A DNA stretch of 64,000 bases from Curtobacterium sp. MCJR17_020 (GTDB lineage: Bacteria > Actinomycetota > Actinomycetes > Actinomycetales > Microbacteriaceae): contig NZ_CP126260.1 in assembly GCF_003234365.2 (NCBI RefSeq), positions 1,984,001 to 2,048,000 of the forward strand, in the 5' to 3' direction. The translations under genes were made by a program, and so were the position numbers. Below are positions 34,225 through 46,913 of this stretch, one piece after another. A model generated the notes under the pieces. It did not search any database. It was not told where the DNA came from and saw nothing but the letters and a program-made list of their open reading frames with translations. Each line of letters begins with the position of its first letter. The stretch's first letter is position 1.

Positions 34225-34287
34225 GACGGTTCCGATCGGTGGTGGTTCGCAGGAGGGGTCGCGAGGGGGCCGGCCACCGGTCGGTGG

Positions 34288-34593
34288 TCAGGCCGGGGCG
34301 ACGACTCCCGGGGCACGCGATCGGACGTGCCCGTCGGCATCGGGGTGACTCCACGCGATGCGGGTGACCAGGTCCGGCACCGCAGCGTGTTCGACACCCG
34401 TCGGCCGCAGCCCGAGGACCGCCGCCAGCACCGTGGCGATGACCTGCGCGACGACGACCGCCACGGCGACGGCCGTCAGGCCGAGCGCGGCCACCGCCAG
34501 CAGCGGCAGGACGCCGGCCGCGGGGTCGCCGACCGCGGGCGCACCGAGCACCAGCGCGGCGGCGGCGCGGAGGATCAGCAGGGCGACGGTCAT
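34288..34593 (-). CDS. Small membrane protein next to YidC paralogue
   Basis: A 101-residue protein with two hydrophobic stretches (VALLILRAAAALVLGAPAV and GVLPLLAVAALGLTAVAVAVVVAQVIATVLAAVLGL) and a polar His/Asp-rich tail. Similar small proteins (DUF6412-like, from memory) accompany accessory YidC genes in actinobacteria. The ATG at 34591-34593 is divergent from the ybaK gene. Function unknown; it may assist or be inserted by the YidC paralogue. Confidence 0.6.
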   Translation of the reverse strand: MTVALLILRAAAALVLGAPAVGDPAAGVLPLLAVAALGLTAVAVAVVVAQVIATVLAAVLGLRPTGVEHAAVPDLVTRIAWSHPDADGHVRSRAPGVVAPA

Positions 34594-34659
34594 GGTCGGT
34601 TCAGCGTAACGCCCGCGTGCCGCCACGGACAGGACGGCAGCGCGGGGGAGGATCGCCGC

Positions 34660-35145
34660 ATGACCGCAGGTTCGCCGAGCACCCCAGCGACCGTCGCGCT
34701 CGACCGAGCCGGGGTGTCGTACACGCCGCACGTGTACGACCACCACGAGAGCGCCACGAACTTCGGCGAGGAGGCCGCCGCAGCCCTGGGGCTCCGCGAG
34801 GAGCAGGTCTTCAAGACCCTGGTCGTCTCGGTCGACGGCGCACTGGCGGTGGCGATCGTGCCGGTGGCGAACCGGCTCGACCTCAAGGCCATCGCGGCGG
34901 CGGTCGGTGGCAAGAAGGCGACGCTGGCCGATCCAGCCCTCGCCGAGAAGCGCACCGGGTACGTCGTCGGTGGCATCAGCCCGGTCGGCCAGAAGTCCCG
35001 GATCCGGACCGTGCTCGACGAGTCGGCCCTGGCGTACGACAGCATCTTCGTCTCCGGCGGGCGCCGCGGCTTCGACATCGAGGTGGCTCCGGCCGACCTC
35101 GCGCGGGTCACCGAGGCGATCTCGGCAGCGATCGCGCGGACCTGA
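34660..35145 (+). CDS. ybaK: Cys-tRNA(Pro)/aminoacyl-tRNA deacylase YbaK/EbsC
   Basis: A 161-residue YbaK-type editing protein: VYDHHESATNFGEEAAAALGLREEQVFKTLVV, then LDLKAIAAAVGGKKATLAD and YVVGGISPVGQKSRIRTVLDESA, the catalytic Lys (FKTLV) and GGxSP motifs of the family. It hydrolyses mischarged Cys-tRNA(Pro) in the cytoplasm. GGGGGAGG lies upstream of the ATG. Confidence 0.88.
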   Translation: MTAGSPSTPATVALDRAGVSYTPHVYDHHESATNFGEEAAAALGLREEQVFKTLVVSVDGALAVAIVPVANRLDLKAIAAAVGGKKATLADPALAEKRTGYVVGGISPVGQKSRIRTVLDESALAYDSIFVSGGRRGFDIEVAPADLARVTEAISAAIART

Positions 35146-35202
35146 GTCAGGTCGCCGCAAGTTTTTTCGTCGTCGGGAATGACCCCGGCATTCCTGCGTT
35201 GC

Positions 35203-35223
35203 ATTGAGTCGAAGGCACTCAAG
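35203..35223. promoter_or_regulatory. HAIR element (HspR operator)
   Basis: ATTGAGT-CGAAGGC-ACTCAAG matches the HspR-associated inverted repeat CTTGAGT-N7-ACTCAAG at 13 of 14 arm positions, with the correct 7-base spacing. It lies 17 bases upstream of the ClpC-like start, between the promoter area and the ribosome-binding site. HspR represses heat-shock genes in actinobacteria. Confidence 0.8.
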
Positions 35224-35240
35224 TTCCCCAGGAGGTCCCT

Positions 35241-37850
<2,610 letters not shown>

Positions 37851-37868
37851 CAGCCGTTCGACCACGGG

Positions 37869-37895
37869 GGCCCGGTACCGATTCGGTACCGGGCC
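37869..37895 (+). terminator. Terminator of the ClpC-like gene
   Basis: GGCCCGGTACCG, loop ATT, CGGTACCGGGCC: a perfect 12-bp stem 19 bases after the stop, followed by TTCGTCG. Confidence 0.75.
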
Positions 37896-37961
37896 TTCGT
37901 CGCGCCCGGGTGCGCTGCGGGGTGTTCGGGAATGCAATTCCGGAGAAATCGAAGAAAGGGG

Positions 37962-37989
37962 TTGCGCTGCGAATTGCGGTGCCGATAGT
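37962..37989 (+). promoter_or_regulatory. Promoter-like pair upstream of the small genes
   Basis: TTGCGC (37962-37967), 16 bases, GATAGT (37984-37989). The surrounding AATTCCGGAGAAATCGAAGAAAG-type sequence (37935-37960) is unusually AT-rich for this genome, as expected of a strong promoter. By eye only. Confidence 0.4.
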
Positions 37990-38063
37990 GTTCACTCGTC
38001 GCGAACCGCTGGACTCCAGCCGGGGGACGACTCCGACAGCTCGAGACCGAAAGGGGGCCGACC

Positions 38064-38135
38064 ATGATGATCACCGCAACCACTCCGTTCCGTGGAATCC
38101 GTGGACGCGTCGGCGCCCCGTTCCGCGTCCGCTGA
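38064..38135 (+). CDS. Possible 23-residue basic micro-protein
   Basis: ATG at 38064 with AAAGGGGG six bases upstream, a good ribosome-binding site. Product MMITATTPFRGIRGRVGAPF plus VR is strongly basic and has no acidic residue. It lies downstream of the only clear promoter of the region, so it may be a leader peptide or a small gene. Too short for similarity-based support. Confidence 0.35.
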   Translation: MMITATTPFRGIRGRVGAPFRVR

Positions 38136-38424
38136 CCCGGAGCGTTCCGCCTTCTTCCGACATCTGTGTCGTTCGATCCTCGTCTCGTGACGAGTTCGTC
38201 GCCTGACACCTCGCGCTGAGCCGTTCTGGCTCGCGTCGAACCGGCTCCGTCGATCGCCGATCGGTCCCGATCCGTGTGCTCCGTGCACGCGATCGGACTG
38301 CGTCGATCGTCGCCGGAGAATGTCGGCGGTCGGTGCGACGCTCTCGGTACCGGAAGTCATTCAGTACCGCGTCGTCGGACATTCCTCCGGTGACCGCGGA
38401 ATGCATTCTCACGCATTCATTTCG

Positions 38425-38471
38425 TCCTGCCCGTGTACCCGGGCAGTCCACTCCTGCCCGTGTGCCGGGCA
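38425..38471. repeat. Tandem hairpin repeat before the 77-residue gene
   Basis: TCCTGCCCGTGTACCCGGGCA (38425-38445 with its first base) and TCCTGCCCGTGTGCCGGGCA (38452-38471) are near-identical units 27 bases apart. Each can fold into a TGCCCG/CGGGCA hairpin. They end 28 bases before the GTG at 38500. Confidence 0.6.
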
Positions 38472-38499
38472 ACTCCGTCATGCCCTGAAAGGGATCACC

Positions 38500-38733
38500 G
38501 TGTCATCGAAGACCGCCACCCGTCCTCCCGATACCGGCGCGCCGCGCCGCCGGGTCTCCTTCTCCGACCGCGTCGCGCTGCGCATCGGCATGTCGCTCTT
38601 CATCTGGAGCCGACGGACCCGCCGGGTCCACCCGGTGATCGACCACGCAACACGGCTGCAGCTCGACCGCGAGCGGCAGCAGCGCGAGAACGACCTGCTC
38701 CTGCAGGCCGCACTCATGCGCGCCTGGCGCTGA
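38500..38733 (+). CDS. Small basic hypothetical protein
   Basis: A 77-residue protein from GTG 38500, with GAAAGGGA upstream. The sequence has PRRRVSFSDRVALRIGMSLFIWSRRTRRVHP, a short amphipathic or weakly hydrophobic segment flanked by Arg, then a charged helix LDRERQQRENDLLLQAALMRAWR. Membrane-surface association is possible. Family not recognised, function unknown. Confidence 0.6.
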   Translation: MSSKTATRPPDTGAPRRRVSFSDRVALRIGMSLFIWSRRTRRVHPVIDHATRLQLDRERQQRENDLLLQAALMRAWR

Positions 38734-38764
38734 GCCGGCCGCCCGGCCGCCCACCGCACGAACC

Positions 38765-38825
38765 GTGCGAGGTTCCGTACTCGGTGACCGCCCCTCCGGG
38801 AGCCACCGAGTACGGAACCTCGCAC
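38765..38825. repeat. Perfect 22-bp inverted repeat with GTGCGAGGTT arms (E)
   Basis: The left arm 38765-38786 (GTGCGAGGTTCCGTACTCGG plus TG) is the exact complement of 38804-38825, around a 17-base loop. It contains the GAGGTTCC/GGAACCTC ends of the 54-bp family and the GTGCGAGGTT ends of the element at 17091-17152. It lies between the 77-residue gene and apt and could also act as a terminator. Confidence 0.8.
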
Positions 38826-38893
38826 CACCCCGGACACCCCTCGCACCGTGCGGGGCGTTCGGACGCACCCAAGGCCTCCCGTACCGTTGGTGG

Positions 38894-39436
38894 GTGACCG
38901 AAACCGCAGCTGCACTCGTCGAACGCCTGACCGCCGTCGTCCCGGACTTCCCGGAGCCGGGGGTGCTGTTCCGTGACGTGACGCCGGTGTTCTCGGACGC
39001 CGTGGCGTTCGGCCGCGTGTGCGAGGCACTCGCCGCGCCCTTCGCGGTCGGTGCCGGGTTCGACGCCGTCGCCGGCATCGAAGCACGGGGCTTCGCCCTC
39101 GCCGGCGGGATCGCCGCGCAGCACCAGGTGGGCGTGCTCACGGTGCGCAAGGCCGGCAAGCTGCCGGGCGAGGTCCTCAGCGAGCAGTACGCACTCGAGT
39201 ACGGCGAGGCCGAGCTCGAGCTGCGTCCGGGCCAGCTCCCCGCGGGCACCCGGGTCCTGGTCGTCGACGACGTCCTCGCCACCGGTGGGACCGGCGCCGC
39301 CACCATCACGCTGCTCGAACGCGCGGGCTACCAGGCGGTCGGGTTCGCCGCGCTGCTCGAGCTCGACGGGCTGAACGGACGCGAGCGACTCGAGCCGCGC
39401 CTGCCCGTCACGACGCTCGGCGCCGTGCCCGCCTGA
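38894..39436 (+). CDS. apt: Adenine phosphoribosyltransferase
   Basis: A 180-residue type I phosphoribosyltransferase: VPDFPEPGVLFRDVTPVF (the APT N-terminal motif), AGIEARGFALAGGIA and the PRPP loop VLVVDDVLATGGTGAA. It salvages adenine to AMP. GTG start; TACCGT begins 12 bases upstream and there is no Shine-Dalgarno, so leaderless translation is likely. In streptomycetes and relatives apt lies between secF and rel; here it lies ahead of thrS. Confidence 0.9.
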   Translation: MTETAAALVERLTAVVPDFPEPGVLFRDVTPVFSDAVAFGRVCEALAAPFAVGAGFDAVAGIEARGFALAGGIAAQHQVGVLTVRKAGKLPGEVLSEQYALEYGEAELELRPGQLPAGTRVLVVDDVLATGGTGAATITLLERAGYQAVGFAALLELDGLNGRERLEPRLPVTTLGAVPA

Positions 39437-39491
39437 ACCCCACGCGCGCACTAGTCTTGACGCACCATTTCGATCGAGGAGTCCCATCATC

Positions 39492-41527
<2,036 letters not shown>

Positions 41528-41528
<1 letters not shown>

Positions 41529-42097
41529 TGACGGACGAGCAGGACCCGCTGGTCATCCGGGACGCCGCCACCGGTGCGGCCGTCCCGGATGCCTTCCAGC
41601 GCCTGTGGAACCCGCACCGGATGGCGTACATCGACGCCGGGCGCGAGGGCACGGGCCGCGGGCACGCAGACGACTGCCCGTTCTGCGAGGCACCGCGGAA
41701 GTCCGACGAGGACGCCCTCATCGTCGCCCGGGGCGAGCACGCCTACGTGCTGCTCAACCTGTTCCCGTACAACAACGGACACCTGCTGGTCTGCCCGTAC
41801 CGCCACGTGCCGCTGTACGACGAGGCCACGCCGGACGAGCTCCGCGAGATGGGCGAGCTGACCCAGACCGCGATGCGGGTCCTGCGCACCGTGTCGCACT
41901 GCGACGGCTTCAACATCGGCATGAACCAGGGCGAGGTCGCGGGGGCCGGCATCGCCGCGCACCTGCACCAGCACGTCGTGCCGCGGTGGCAGTCCGACGC
42001 GAACTTCTTCCCGATCATCGCGCGGACGAAGTCGATGTCCCAGATGCTCGGGGACACCCGCCGACTGGTCGCCGAGGGCTGGCCTGCAGCGGACTAG
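41528..42097 (+). CDS. HIT-family nucleotide hydrolase/phosphorylase
   Basis: A 189-residue HIT protein. The histidine triad is H145-L-H147-Q-H149-V-V. CPFC (Cys50, Cys53) with later His suggests the zinc-binding Ap4A-phosphorylase-like subgroup of actinobacteria. It overlaps the thrS stop by one base, the usual thrS-HIT pairing; aminoacyl-tRNA synthetases make Ap4A, the likely substrate class. Confidence 0.9.
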
Positions 42098-42110
42098 ACT
42101 GATCGGCATC

Positions 42111-43031
42111 ATGAGCGACAGCACCAGCACCTCCGGCACCCCTGGCACCTCGATCACCGGCTCCGACCGCGTCAAGCGCGGCCTCGCCGAGATGCTCAAG
42201 GGCGGCGTGATCATGGACGTCGTCGACGCCGAGCAGGCCCGCATCGCGGAAGAAGCCGGCGCGACCGCGGTCATGGCCCTCGAGCGCGTCCCCGCCGACA
42301 TCCGCGCACAGGGTGGCGTCGCCCGCATGTCCGACCCGTCGATGATCGAGGAGATCATCGCCGCTGTGTCGATCCCCGTCATGGCGAAGGCCCGCATCGG
42401 CCACTTCGTCGAGGCGCAGGTGCTGCAGGAGCTCGGCGTCGACTACATCGACGAGTCCGAGGTGCTCTCGCCCGCCGACTACGTCAACCACATCGACAAG
42501 TGGAACTTCACCACGCCGTTCGTCTGCGGTGCCACCGAGCTGGGCGAAGCCCTCCGTCGCATCACCGAGGGCGCCGCGATGATCCGTTCCAAGGGCGAGG
42601 CCGGCACGGGTGACGTGTCCGAGGCCACGAAGCACATCCGCACGATCAACAAGGAGATCGCGGCGCTGCGCCACCTCAAGGAAGACGAGCTCTACGTCGC
42701 CGCCAAGGAACTGCAGGCGCCGTTCGAGATCGTGCGCGAGGTCGCCCGCACCGGCAAGCTCCCCGTCGTGCTCTTCACCGCCGGTGGCGTCGCCACCCCG
42801 GCCGACGCCGCGATGATGATGCAGCTCGGCGCGGACGGCGTGTTCGTCGGCTCCGGCATCTTCAAGTCCGGCGACCCGGCGAAGCGTGCCGCGGCGATCG
42901 TCAAGGCAGTCACCTTCCACGACGACCCCAAGGTCATCGCCGAGGTCTCGCGTGGTCTGGGCGAGGCGATGGTCGGCATCAACGTCGCCGACGTCCCCGC
43001 GCCGCACCGCCTCGCCGAGCGTGGCTGGTAG
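42111..43031 (+). CDS. pdxS: Pyridoxal 5'-phosphate synthase, synthase subunit
   Basis: A 306-residue PdxS (Pdx1). Lys93 in VMAKARIGHF, Asp36 in GGVIMDVVD and the VDYIDESEVLSPAD segment are active-site hallmarks. It joins ribose-5-phosphate, glyceraldehyde-3-phosphate and ammonia to make PLP, forming a dodecamer with PdxT. TAGACT at 42095-42100, overlapping the HIT stop, may be a -10 box; only a short leader would remain. The PdxT gene overlaps its end by 11 bases. Confidence 0.95.
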   Translation: MSDSTSTSGTPGTSITGSDRVKRGLAEMLKGGVIMDVVDAEQARIAEEAGATAVMALERVPADIRAQGGVARMSDPSMIEEIIAAVSIPVMAKARIGHFVEAQVLQELGVDYIDESEVLSPADYVNHIDKWNFTTPFVCGATELGEALRRITEGAAMIRSKGEAGTGDVSEATKHIRTINKEIAALRHLKEDELYVAAKELQAPFEIVREVARTGKLPVVLFTAGGVATPADAAMMMQLGADGVFVGSGIFKSGDPAKRAAAIVKAVTFHDDPKVIAEVSRGLGEAMVGINVADVPAPHRLAERGW

Positions 43032-43632
43032 CACGACGGGCAGCGCTCGGCCCCGCATCGGGGTCCTGGCACTGCAGGGTGACTTCCGCGAGCACATCGC
43101 CTCGTTGACGGAGCTCGGCGCCGACGTGGTGCCGCTCCGTCGCCCCGAGGAGATCGCGGCGCTCGACGGCGTCGTGATCCCCGGTGGCGAGTCGAGCGTG
43201 ATGGACAAGCTGTCCCGGGCGTTCGGCGTCGCCGAGCCCCTCGCTGCTGCCATCCGCGACGGCCTGCCGACGTACGGCACGTGCGCCGGCATGATCATGC
43301 TGTCGTCGCGGATCACCGACGGCATCAGCGGCCAGCAGACCCTCGACGTGCTCGACACCACGGTGCGACGGAACGCGTTCGGCAGCCAGAACGACTCGTT
43401 CGAGGTCGACGTCCCGATGCCCGAGCTCGGTGACGCCCCCGTGCACGCGGTCTTCATCCGCGCCCCGGTGGTGGAGCAGCACGGCCCCGGCGTCCAGGTC
43501 CTCGGCGCGCTGGCGGACGGGCAGGTCGTCGCGGTGCAGCAGGGCAACGTGCTCGCGAGTGCGTTCCACCCCGAGGTCGCCGGCGAGGACCGCTTCCACC
43601 GCCGCTTCCTCGCCATGGTGCGCAGCGCCTGA
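43021..43632 (+). CDS. pdxT: Pyridoxal 5'-phosphate synthase, glutaminase subunit
   Basis: A 203-residue class I glutamine amidotransferase: IGVLALQGDFREH, VIPGGESSVM, nucleophile Cys88 (YGTCAGM) and the C-terminal FHPEV His/Glu pair. It supplies ammonia to PdxS. The GTG at 43021, overlapping the pdxS end by 11 bases, is chosen because it is the nearest in-frame start before the conserved RIGVLALQG. Confidence 0.92.
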   Translation: MAGSTTGSARPRIGVLALQGDFREHIASLTELGADVVPLRRPEEIAALDGVVIPGGESSVMDKLSRAFGVAEPLAAAIRDGLPTYGTCAGMIMLSSRITDGISGQQTLDVLDTTVRRNAFGSQNDSFEVDVPMPELGDAPVHAVFIRAPVVEQHGPGVQVLGALADGQVVAVQQGNVLASAFHPEVAGEDRFHRRFLAMVRSA

Positions 43633-43750
43633 CGCGAGCTGCGGGCACTGGGCCCGGCCGTCTGCGCGCCCGCACCGGCGGGGCGGGGCGGCACCGGGCC
43701 TCCCGGCTGGGTAAACTGACCCCGACTTTCCGCAAGACGCAAGGAGAACC

Positions 43751-44518
43751 GTGTCCGGGCATTCCAAGTGGGCGACGACCAAGCACAAGAAGGCCGTCAT
43801 CGACGGCCGCCGTGCCAAGTCCTTCGCCAAGCTCATCAAGAACATCGAGGTCGCCGCGAAGATGGGCGGCGCCGACCTGTCGGGCAACCCGACGCTGGTC
43901 GACGCGATCCAGAAGGCCAAGAAGACCTCGGTCCCGAACGACAACATCGACCGCGCCGTCAAGCGCGGTGCCGGCCTGACCGGTGAGTCGATCGAGTACA
44001 CGACGATCATGTACGAGGGCTACGCCCCGAACGGCGTCGCGATGCTGATCGAGTGCCTCACCGACAACAAGAACCGCGCAGCGGCCGAGGTCCGGACGGC
44101 GATGTCCCGCAACGGTGGCACCATGGCCGACCCGGGCAGCGTCGCCTACAACTTCTCGCGCAAGGGCGTCATCTCGGTCACGAAGACCGACGGCCTCGAC
44201 GAGGACACCGTCATGACCGCCGTGCTCGACGCCGGTGTCGAGGACGTCATCGACCAGGGCGGCGGCTTCGAGATCATCACCGAGGCGAGCGACCTCGTCG
44301 CGGCCCGCACCGCACTGCAGGACGCCGGCATCGACTACGACTCGGCCGACGCCGAGTTCGTCCCCGGCCTCAAGGTGCCGGTGGACGCCGAGACCGCCCG
44401 CAAGGTCTTCCGCCTGATCGACGCGCTCGAGGACAGCGACGACGTGCAGAACGTCTACGCCAACTTCGACGTGCCGGCGGACGTCCAGGCCGAGCTCGAC
44501 GAGGACGAGGGCGAGTAG
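43751..44518 (+). CDS. yebC: YebC/PmpR-family regulator or translation factor
   Basis: A 255-residue YebC protein (SGHSKWATTKHKKAVIDGRRAKSFAKLIKNIE start; YEGYAPNGVAMLIECLTDNKNRAA). The family was long seen as DNA-binding regulators of ruvC neighbours, and recent work places members on ribosomes at proline stretches. GTG start with AAGGAG 6 bases upstream; TAAACT at 43712-43717 is a good -10. It heads the ruvCAB unit. Confidence 0.93.
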   Translation: MSGHSKWATTKHKKAVIDGRRAKSFAKLIKNIEVAAKMGGADLSGNPTLVDAIQKAKKTSVPNDNIDRAVKRGAGLTGESIEYTTIMYEGYAPNGVAMLIECLTDNKNRAAAEVRTAMSRNGGTMADPGSVAYNFSRKGVISVTKTDGLDEDTVMTAVLDAGVEDVIDQGGGFEIITEASDLVAARTALQDAGIDYDSADAEFVPGLKVPVDAETARKVFRLIDALEDSDDVQNVYANFDVPADVQAELDEDEGE

Positions 44519-44520
44519 CC

Positions 44521-45165
44521 GTGCTCCGTGTGCTCGGGGTGGACCCCGGGCTCACCCGGTGCGGCGTCGGCGTCGTCGAGGTCGCACCGAACCGTCGTGC
44601 ACGGCTCGTCCACGTGACGGTCGTGCGCACCCCGGCGGACATGCCGCTCGAGCAGCGGCTACTCCGCATCGCCGACGGCATCGCCGCCGAGATCGACGAG
44701 CACCACCCGGACGCGGTCGCCGTCGAGCGTGTGTTCGCCCAGGCGAACGTCCGCACCGTGATGGGCACCGCCCAGGCGGCCGGGCTCGCGCTGCACGCCG
44801 CGGCGGCCCGCGGGCTGCCCGTCGGCCTGCACACGCCGTCCGAGGTCAAGGCGGCCGTCACCGGCTACGGCAACGCCGACAAGCGCCAGGTCCAGACGAT
44901 GATCGCGCGCGTGCTCGGTCTCGCCGAGGCCCCGAAGCCGGCCGACGCCGCCGATGCGCTCGCGCTGGCCGTGTGCCACGCCTGGAGGCTCGGATCACCT
45001 GACGTCGCCGGCGAACGTGCCACGAACCTCACCCCGGCACAACGCGCGTGGCGCGACGCACAGGGCGGCACCGTCGACTCCCCGCTCGCCCGTGCGGCCG
45101 CTGCCGCGGCCCGACCGCGTGGCTCGTCGGCCGCGTCGGTGGGCGGCCGTAGGCTCGGAGCATGA
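44521..45165 (+). CDS. ruvC: Holliday junction resolvase RuvC
   Basis: A 214-residue RuvC with catalytic Asp8 (GVDPGLTRCG), Glu69 (VAVERVF) and the late acidic pair in PADAADALALAVCHAW. It cuts four-way DNA junctions made by recombination. It is longer than E. coli RuvC (173) through a ~45-residue Ala/Arg-rich tail. GTG start two bases after the yebC stop. No SOS box is visible upstream of the unit. Confidence 0.94.
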   Translation: MLRVLGVDPGLTRCGVGVVEVAPNRRARLVHVTVVRTPADMPLEQRLLRIADGIAAEIDEHHPDAVAVERVFAQANVRTVMGTAQAAGLALHAAAARGLPVGLHTPSEVKAAVTGYGNADKRQVQTMIARVLGLAEAPKPADAADALALAVCHAWRLGSPDVAGERATNLTPAQRAWRDAQGGTVDSPLARAAAAAARPRGSSAASVGGRRLGA

Positions 45166-45782
45166 TCGCGAGTCTCCGGGGTACCTGCATCGACATCGCC
45201 GGTTCCGGCGTGGTGATCGAGGCCGGGGGAGTCGGGTACGCCGTCACCGTGACCCCGGCCCACGCACTGACGATGCGCCACGGGTCCGAGGTGTTCGTCC
45301 GCACCGCGATGATCGTGCGCGAGGACGAGCACCTGCTCTTCGGCTTCGAGTCGACCGACGCCCTCCAGGTGTTCGACCTGCTGCGCAGCGTCACGGGCGT
45401 CGGGCCCAAGTCCGCGATGGGCGTCCTGGCCCACATGGACCCGTCGCAGGTCGCGAACGCCGTCGCGAAGGACGACGACGGCGCCTTCCGCAAGGTCTCC
45501 GGCATCGGCCCGAAGACCGCCAAGCTCATCATCCTCGCGCTCACCGGCAAGCTCGCGGCGTTCGAGCAGGCCGCCGTCGTCACCGCTGGTCGTGGCACTG
45601 CTGCCCACCCGGCTGCGACCGACGTCGTCTCCGCACTGATCGGCCTCGGCTGGCGCGAGGACGCAGCACAGACCGCCGTCGACGAGACCGTCGCGAACGA
45701 GCCAGGGGCCGCAGCCATGGGCACGCAGGCGCTGCTCCGCGCCGCGCTCGGTGCGCTCCGGCCCGCCGGTGCCGGTCGATGA
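45162..45782 (+). CDS. ruvA: Holliday junction branch-migration protein RuvA
   Basis: A 206-residue RuvA: MIASLRGTCIDIAGSGVVIEAGGVGY OB-fold, helix-hairpin-helix motifs LLRSVTGVGPKSAMGVL and VSGIGPKTAKLIILAL, and the C-terminal RuvB-binding domain. It overlaps ruvC by four bases. TAGGCT begins 12 bases before the ATG within ruvC, so an internal leaderless promoter is possible. Confidence 0.94.
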   Translation: MIASLRGTCIDIAGSGVVIEAGGVGYAVTVTPAHALTMRHGSEVFVRTAMIVREDEHLLFGFESTDALQVFDLLRSVTGVGPKSAMGVLAHMDPSQVANAVAKDDDGAFRKVSGIGPKTAKLIILALTGKLAAFEQAAVVTAGRGTAAHPAATDVVSALIGLGWREDAAQTAVDETVANEPGAAAMGTQALLRAALGALRPAGAGR

Positions 45783-46822
45783 GCGGCATCACGTCAGCCG
45801 GAGCCGAGTCGCAGGAAGAACTCGCGTTCGAAGGTGCACTCCGGCCGCGGTCGCTCGACGAGTTCGTCGGCCAGCGCAAGGTGCGCGGGCAGCTCGACCT
45901 GCTGCTCAAGGCGGCGGGCATGCAGGACCGCACCCCGGACCACATCCTGATGGCGGGTCCTCCCGGCCTCGGCAAGACCACGCTCGCGATGATCGTCGCG
46001 CACGAGACCGGCCGTCCGTTGCGGATGTCGAGCGGTCCGGCGATCCAGCACGCGGGCGACCTGGCCGCCGTCCTGTCCTCGCTCGTGCCGGGCGAGGTCC
46101 TGTTCATCGACGAGATCCACCGGATGGCGCGCTCGGCAGAGGAGATGCTCTACCTGGCGATGGAGGACTTCCGGATCGACGTCATGGTCGGCAAGGGCGC
46201 CGGCGCGACGAGCATCCCGCTCGACCTCGCACCGTTCACCCTGGTCGGCGCCACCACCCGCGCCGGCCTGCTGCCGAACCCGCTCCGCGACCGCTTCGGC
46301 TTCACGGCGCACCTCGAGTTCTACGAGAAGGACGAGCTCGAACAGGTCCTGATCCGCGCCGCGCACCTGCTCGAGCTCGACATCGACCGATCGGCCCTGC
46401 GCGAGATCGCCGGGCGCTCCCGTGGTACCCCCCGCATCGCGAACCGGCTGCTCCGCCGGGTCCGCGACTACGCCCTCGTGCACCGCACCACCGACGGCAT
46501 GGCGGCCGTCCAGGGTGCGCTCGACCTGTACGACGTCGACGAACTCGGCCTCGACCGCCTCGACCGCGCCGTGGTCGAGATCATGCTGACCCGCTTCGAC
46601 GGCGGACCGGTGGGGCTGAACACCCTCGCGGTCTCGGTCGGAGAAGAGTCCGAGACCATCGAGTCGGTCGTCGAACCGTTCCTCGTCCGGGTCGGTCTGG
46701 TCACGCGCACCCCGCGCGGCCGCATCGCGACCCCGGTCGCCTGGCGGCACCTCGGCCTCACCCCCGGGCAGGGCGTCGGGCCGCTCCCGGGTCTGTTCGA
46801 CGACACCGACACCACCGACTAG
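45779..46822 (+). CDS. ruvB: Holliday junction DNA helicase RuvB
   Basis: A 347-residue AAA+ motor: LRPRSLDEFVGQ, Walker A GPPGLGKTT, Walker B VLFIDEIHRM, sensor 1 GATTRAG and the C-terminal winged helix (FLVRVGLVTRTPRGR). It drives branch migration on RuvA. It overlaps ruvA by four bases. Confidence 0.95.
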   Translation: MSGITSAGAESQEELAFEGALRPRSLDEFVGQRKVRGQLDLLLKAAGMQDRTPDHILMAGPPGLGKTTLAMIVAHETGRPLRMSSGPAIQHAGDLAAVLSSLVPGEVLFIDEIHRMARSAEEMLYLAMEDFRIDVMVGKGAGATSIPLDLAPFTLVGATTRAGLLPNPLRDRFGFTAHLEFYEKDELEQVLIRAAHLLELDIDRSALREIAGRSRGTPRIANRLLRRVRDYALVHRTTDGMAAVQGALDLYDVDELGLDRLDRAVVEIMLTRFDGGPVGLNTLAVSVGEESETIESVVEPFLVRVGLVTRTPRGRIATPVAWRHLGLTPGQGVGPLPGLFDDTDTTD

Positions 46823-46913
46823 CGGCCGATCGGTCGGGTGACATGCCACGCACAGTGGCGTGCCCTAGACTGCTACGGCCCGAAACCGAGCAACCAGAGA
46901 AGGCAACTGCATC

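Larger units (their letters stand above)
37896..38499. other. 600-base region without a conventional gene
   Basis: Less GC-rich at its left end than its surroundings. It holds a promoter-like pair (37962-37989), a possible 23-codon gene (38064-38135), several short hairpins, and a tandem pair of hairpin-forming repeats (38425-38471) just before the next start codon. No long reading frame has a recognisable product. Confidence 0.6.

Noticed and set aside
39437..39491. T-box leader before thrS
   Set aside because: The 55-base gap is far too short for a T-box, and no leader structure or terminator is seen.
42098..42110. PLP-related riboswitch or MocR-type site before pdxS
   Set aside because: Only 13 bases separate the genes and no MocR regulator is near.
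43633..43750. SOS (LexA) box upstream of yebC-ruvCAB
   Set aside because: No CGAAC-N4-GTTCG-like palindrome is present in the gap or before ruvC.
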